In this document: in pieces, positions 61,132 through 64,000 of the stretch
How the letters are laid out: every line of letters begins with the position of its first letter
How positions within the stretch are numbered: the stretch's first letter is position 1
NCBI RefSeq assembly: GCF_023349125.1
Contig: NZ_JAKIKT010000003.1
Span: 310,001 to 374,000 of the forward strand
Direction: 5' to 3'
Origin: Shewanella corallii
Lineage (GTDB): Bacteria > Pseudomonadota > Gammaproteobacteria > Enterobacterales > Shewanellaceae
DNA length: 64,000 nucleotides
Translations under genes and position numbers: made by a program
The notes under the pieces: generated by a model
The model's input: the letters and a program-made list of their open reading frames with translations, nothing else
Told to the model about the DNA's origin: nothing
Databases searched by the model: none

Positions 61132-62853
61132 ATGGAGATGCTTTCCGGCGCCAGTATGATTGTGCGCTCTCTTATCGATGAAGGTGTAAAACACATCTTC
61201 GGCTACCCGGGCGGGTCGGTTCTCGACATATACGATGCCCTGCATGAAACTTCCGGTGTTGAACATATTCTGGTGCGCCATGAGCAGGCTGCAGTGCATA
61301 TGGCTGATGGCTATGCACGCGCAACCGGCGAGGTTGGCGTGGTGCTGGTTACCTCAGGCCCGGGCGCTACCAATGCCATAACCGGTATCGCCACTGCTTA
61401 TATGGATTCGATTCCCATGGTGGTGCTGTCTGGCCAGGTGCCCTCCAACCTGATTGGCAATGACGCCTTTCAGGAATGCGACATGATCGGTATCTCCCGC
61501 CCTGTGGTGAAACACAGCTTTCTGGTGACAGATCCAAAAGATATTCCCGAGATTATCAAAAAGGCATTTTATATCGCCGCCTCCGGTCGTCCCGGCCCCG
61601 TAGTCGTGGATCTGCCCAAAGACTGTCTCAGTCCTCAGCAAAAGTATGAGTATCAATACCCTGAGTCCATCAGCATGCGCTCCTACAACCCGACGGTTAA
61701 CGGCCATAAAGGCCAGATCCGCCGCGGTCTTAAAGCCCTGGTCAACGCCAAACAGCCTGTGCTCTACATAGGTGGCGGCGCCATTATGGCCAACTGTGGC
61801 GAACAAATTAAACAGTTGTCGGAAAAGCTCAATATCCCGGTTGTGTCCACCCTGATGGGGCTTGGGGCTTTCCCCGGTACCCACAAAAATGCCGTCGGCA
61901 TGCTGGGTATGCATGGCAGTTATGAAGCCAATATGACCATGCACAACAGCGACCTTATTTTTGGTATTGGCGTGCGCTTTGACGACAGAACCACCAATAA
62001 TCTGGAAAAGTACTGTCCCAATGCCACAGTGCTTCACATTGATATTGACCCTTCATCCATTTCCAAAACTGTGGCTGTGGATATTCCCATTGTAGGCAGC
62101 GCTGACAATGTGCTGGATGAGATGCTGGCTCTGCTCAATGATCAGGGATTAAGCGACAGAAGCCCCAATGCACTGGAACAGTGGTGGCAAGATATCGACA
62201 GCTGGCGTGAACGCAAGAGCCTGGCCTATGACACCAGCGGCGAACGCATTAAGCCACAGCAGGTGATTGAGACGCTGTACAAGCTGACCCATGGTGATGC
62301 TTATGTCACCTCGGATGTTGGCCAGCACCAGATGTTTGCTGCCCTTTACTACCCCTTTGACAAGCCACGCCGCTGGATTAACTCGGGTGGTCTGGGCACC
62401 ATGGGCTTCGGTCTGCCTGCCGCCATGGGCGTGAAGATGGCCCTGCCCGATGAAACCGTGGTGTGCGTGACAGGTGATGGGTCTATTCAGATGAATATTC
62501 AGGAGTTGTCCACGGCCCTGCAATACGACACGCCGGTTAAAATTATCAACCTCAACAACCGTTTCCTGGGAATGGTGAAACAGTGGCAAGACATTATCTA
62601 TGCCGGTCGTCACTCCCATTCCTACATGGATTCAGTACCCAACTTTGCCAAGATTGCTGAAGCCTATGGCCATGTTGGTATCACCATCAGTTCACCGGAT
62701 GAGCTGGAACCACAGCTGAAAAAGGCACTGGAGATGAAAGACAAACTGGTGTTTGTCGATATCAGTGTCGATGAGACAGAGCACGTTTATCCCATGCAGA
62801 TCCGCGGTGGTGGTATGAACGAAATGTGGTTGAGCAAAACGGAGAAAAGCTGA
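61132..62853 (+). CDS. ilvI: Acetolactate synthase large (catalytic) subunit
   Basis: A 573-residue ThDP-dependent enzyme that condenses two pyruvates, or pyruvate and 2-oxobutyrate, in valine/leucine/isoleucine synthesis. The catalytic glutamate is in [11 protein letters not shown] near residue 49, and the ThDP-Mg motif G-D-G-S-x-Q-M-N...N-N-R-F-L-G-M-V lies near 450-480. ATG 61132 has AAGGAG upstream; the longer frame (61093) is not used. It is coupled to ilvH by a one-base overlap (TGATG). Confidence 0.96.
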   Translation: MEMLSGASMIVRSLIDEGVKHIFGYPGGSVLDIYDALHETSGVEHILVRHEQAAVHMADGYARATGEVGVVLVTSGPGATNAITGIATAYMDSIPMVVLSGQVPSNLIGNDAFQECDMIGISRPVVKHSFLVTDPKDIPEIIKKAFYIAASGRPGPVVVDLPKDCLSPQQKYEYQYPESISMRSYNPTVNGHKGQIRRGLKALVNAKQPVLYIGGGAIMANCGEQIKQLSEKLNIPVVSTLMGLGAFPGTHKNAVGMLGMHGSYEANMTMHNSDLIFGIGVRFDDRTTNNLEKYCPNATVLHIDIDPSSISKTVAVDIPIVGSADNVLDEMLALLNDQGLSDRSPNALEQWWQDIDSWRERKSLAYDTSGERIKPQQVIETLYKLTHGDAYVTSDVGQHQMFAALYYPFDKPRRWINSGGLGTMGFGLPAAMGVKMALPDETVVCVTGDGSIQMNIQELSTALQYDTPVKIINLNNRFLGMVKQWQDIIYAGRHSHSYMDSVPNFAKIAEAYGHVGITISSPDELEPQLKKALEMKDKLVFVDISVDETEHVYPMQIRGGGMNEMWLSKTEKS

Positions 62854-63350
62854 TGCGTCGTATTATTAGTTTATTGTTGGAAAACCAGCCAGGCGCACTT
62901 TCCCGGGTTGTGGGCCTGTTTTCCCAGCGGGGATATAACATTGAAAGCCTGTGTGTGGCGCCCACTGATGATGCCACCCTGTCACGGCTGAATATTACTG
63001 TAGAAGCGGACAACTCAGTGCTTGAGCAAATAGAGAAGCAACTGCACAAGTTGATTGATGTGCTCAAGGTATCGAACATTACCGATGGCGAACATATCGA
63101 GCGGGAGCTGGCGCTGGTCAAGGTCAAAGCTCGCGGTGAGATGCGGGAAGAGATCAAGCGGATGTCTGATATCTTCCGCGGCCAGATAGTGGATGTCACT
63201 GCCAACCTTTACACCATTCAGATAGCCGGTACCACAGAAAAGCTGGATGCCTTTGTCCGTAATCTGGGTGAAAGTACCAAGGTGGTGGAAGTGTCCCGCT
63301 CCGGAGTGGTGGGTCTGTCCCGTGGTGAAAAGGCCATGAAGGCAAGCTGA
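62853..63350 (+). CDS. ilvH: Acetolactate synthase small (regulatory) subunit
   Basis: A 165-residue regulatory subunit that binds valine through its N-terminal ACT domain (about residues 4-75), recognised by E-N-Q-P-G-A-L-S-R-V-V-G-L-F-S-Q-R-G-Y-N-I-E in two stretches. The C-terminal half is the ALS_ss_C domain. The start ATG shares its first base with the ilvI stop; the upstream open frame to 62826 is ignored for that reason. It is a two-gene ilvIH operon ending in a strong terminator. Confidence 0.96.
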   Translation: MRRIISLLLENQPGALSRVVGLFSQRGYNIESLCVAPTDDATLSRLNITVEADNSVLEQIEKQLHKLIDVLKVSNITDGEHIERELALVKVKARGEMREEIKRMSDIFRGQIVDVTANLYTIQIAGTTEKLDAFVRNLGESTKVVEVSRSGVVGLSRGEKAMKAS

Positions 63351-63369
63351 TAGCTGATCCAAAAACGAC

Positions 63370-63395
63370 AAAGGGAGCCGAATGGCTCCCTTTTT
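63370..63395 (+). terminator. Intrinsic terminator of ilvIH
   Basis: A 10-bp stem (63370-63379 with 63384-63393), a GAAT loop and a T5 tract. Confidence 0.9.
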
Positions 63396-63417
63396 AGATT
63401 CTTAGTTGATGACCGCC

Positions 63418-63867
63418 TTATTCGGCAGCTTCAGACTCCAGCATGCGGCCGCTGGCAATCTCAATTTTGCGGGCTTTCATCGCCTCAGGAATTTCACGTA
63501 CCAGCTCAATGTTCAGCAGGCCATTTTCCAGATTGGCACCGGTCACAATCACATGGTCCGCCAGTTGGAAAGTGCGCTCAAAACCACGCTCAGCAATACC
63601 CTGATGCAGGTACTTGCGTTCAGTATCAGATTCTTTACGAACGCCTTTAATCAGCAGCTTTTCGCCTTCGCTGATGATATCCAACTCTTCCATTGAAAAA
63701 CCGGCTACGGCCATAGTGATTCGGTAGCGGTTCTCGCCCAGCAGTTCGATATTGTATGGAGGGTAGCTGGAGTTACCATTGTTGGCTGCTGCATGCTCGG
63801 CGATACGTGCTAAACGATCAAATCCAATGGCGCTACGGAAAAGTGGAGAAAAATCATAATTACGCAT
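63418..63867 (-). CDS. ibpA: Small heat-shock protein, IbpA family
   Basis: A 149-residue Hsp20/alpha-crystallin protein that binds aggregating proteins in the cytoplasm. It begins M-R-N-Y-D-F-S-P-L-F-R-S-A-I-G-F-D-R-L and has the domain core P-P-Y-N-I-E (about 37-42) and G-I-A-E-R-G-F-E-R-T-F-Q-L near 90-101, as in IbpA. A conserved I-E-L-x-R-x-I-P-E tail follows. The start is ATG 63867: the AGGA site is seven bases upstream of it but only one base from the in-frame ATG at 63873, which would add two residues. Its leader contains a ROSE-like thermometer. It converges with ilvIH. Confidence 0.94.
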   Translation of the reverse strand: MRNYDFSPLFRSAIGFDRLARIAEHAAANNGNSSYPPYNIELLGENRYRITMAVAGFSMEELDIISEGEKLLIKGVRKESDTERKYLHQGIAERGFERTFQLADHVIVTGANLENGLLNIELVREIPEAMKARKIEIASGRMLESEAAE

Positions 63868-63871
63868 AGTC

Positions 63872-63893
63872 ATATCCTTTTATAAAGCAATAT
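63872..63893 (-). promoter_or_regulatory. ROSE-type RNA thermometer hairpin of ibpA
   Basis: In the minus-strand leader a 22-base hairpin pairs the ribosome-binding site AGGA with the ROSE signature UUGCU (U-G pair, a bulged G, then C-G and U-A). Upstream are two or three further hairpins, one with a UUCG tetraloop (63939-63960) and one GAAACC/GGTTTC (63899-63916). The full 5' end of the leader lies beyond 64000. Confidence 0.7.
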
Positions 63894-64000
63894 GTTGGAA
63901 ACCTTTTTCGGTTTCAGAACCCGGGCCGAACCATTTCGCACCCGCTAAATTGACTGCCCCGAAGGCACAGTCGGTTGAGCCTCTCGCTCAATATAATAGA

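Noticed and set aside
61067..61159. A 30-codon frame with consecutive Thr and Val codons before ilvI, like an ilv leader peptide
   Set aside because: It overlaps the start of ilvI, lacks a ribosome-binding site and no attenuator hairpin lies between it and the gene.

Overview
The window looks like a chromosomal core region of a gammaproteobacterium, most probably Shewanella or a close relative. The basis is gene order: tatD-pilZ-holB-tmk-mltG-pabC-dcd-udk-apbC/metG, then aat-bpt-infA/clpA-clpS/cspD, then a monomeric-type icd/rluE-nudJ-mnmA-hflD-purB-roxA, and an lldP/lldEFG lactate locus. Species-level assignment is not possible by eye. I saw no tRNA, rRNA, CRISPR array, transposase or prophage.

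Layout. (1) 1-5.5 kb: the 3' end of a multi-MCE lipid-transport gene (letB/yebT type) and rsmF, separated by an opposing PAS-GGDEF gene and a nucleoside-recognition (Gate) membrane protein; a candidate small RNA follows rsmF. (2) 5.5-12.6 kb: a long leftward run of housekeeping genes (TatD, PilZ, DNA polymerase III delta', thymidylate kinase, MltG, PabC, Dcd, Udk, ApbC), with metG divergent. (3) 15-24.5 kb: the most accessory-looking part. It holds an HPP membrane protein, a cupin, a GNAT acetyltransferase, a two-gene soluble NAD-dependent formate dehydrogenase, and a divergent pair made of a RamB/ScfR-like regulator and a stand-alone domain that resembles the alpha/beta domain of malate synthase G with its barrel segment removed. 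(4) 24.6-31.4 kb: Nif3-like protein, a small protein with a histone H1-like tail, a glycine-zipper protein, and the bacterial N-degron machinery (Aat, Bpt, ClpS, ClpA) around infA and cspD. (5) 31.5-42.9 kb: monomeric NADP isocitrate dehydrogenase, RNA modification (RluE, MnmA), NudJ, HflD, PurB, RoxA, then GrpE (clear sigma-32 promoter) and NadK. (6) 43-47.8 kb: lactate permease and the LldEFG lactate dehydrogenase with a FadR/LldR-type operator. (7) 47.9-60.8 kb: a secreted TonB-C protein, MATE exporter, COG0523 GTPase, RhlE-like helicase, GST, a choice-of-anchor-I lipoprotein, a Bcr/CflA exporter, a MITE-like repeat, a zinc-ribbon protein, OsmC, a TTC38-like TPR protein and PurU. (8) 61-64 kb: ilvI-ilvH and an IbpA-type small heat-shock protein whose 5' leader ends in a ROSE-type RNA thermometer cut by the window edge.

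Themes. Formate and lactate oxidation, plus a putative glyoxylate/short-chain acyl sensor pair, point to respiratory use of fermentation products. Two heat-shock control elements are directly readable: the sigma-32 box of grpE and the thermometer of ibpA. The observation most worth following is the malate-synthase-G-derived stand-alone domain paired with its divergent regulator.
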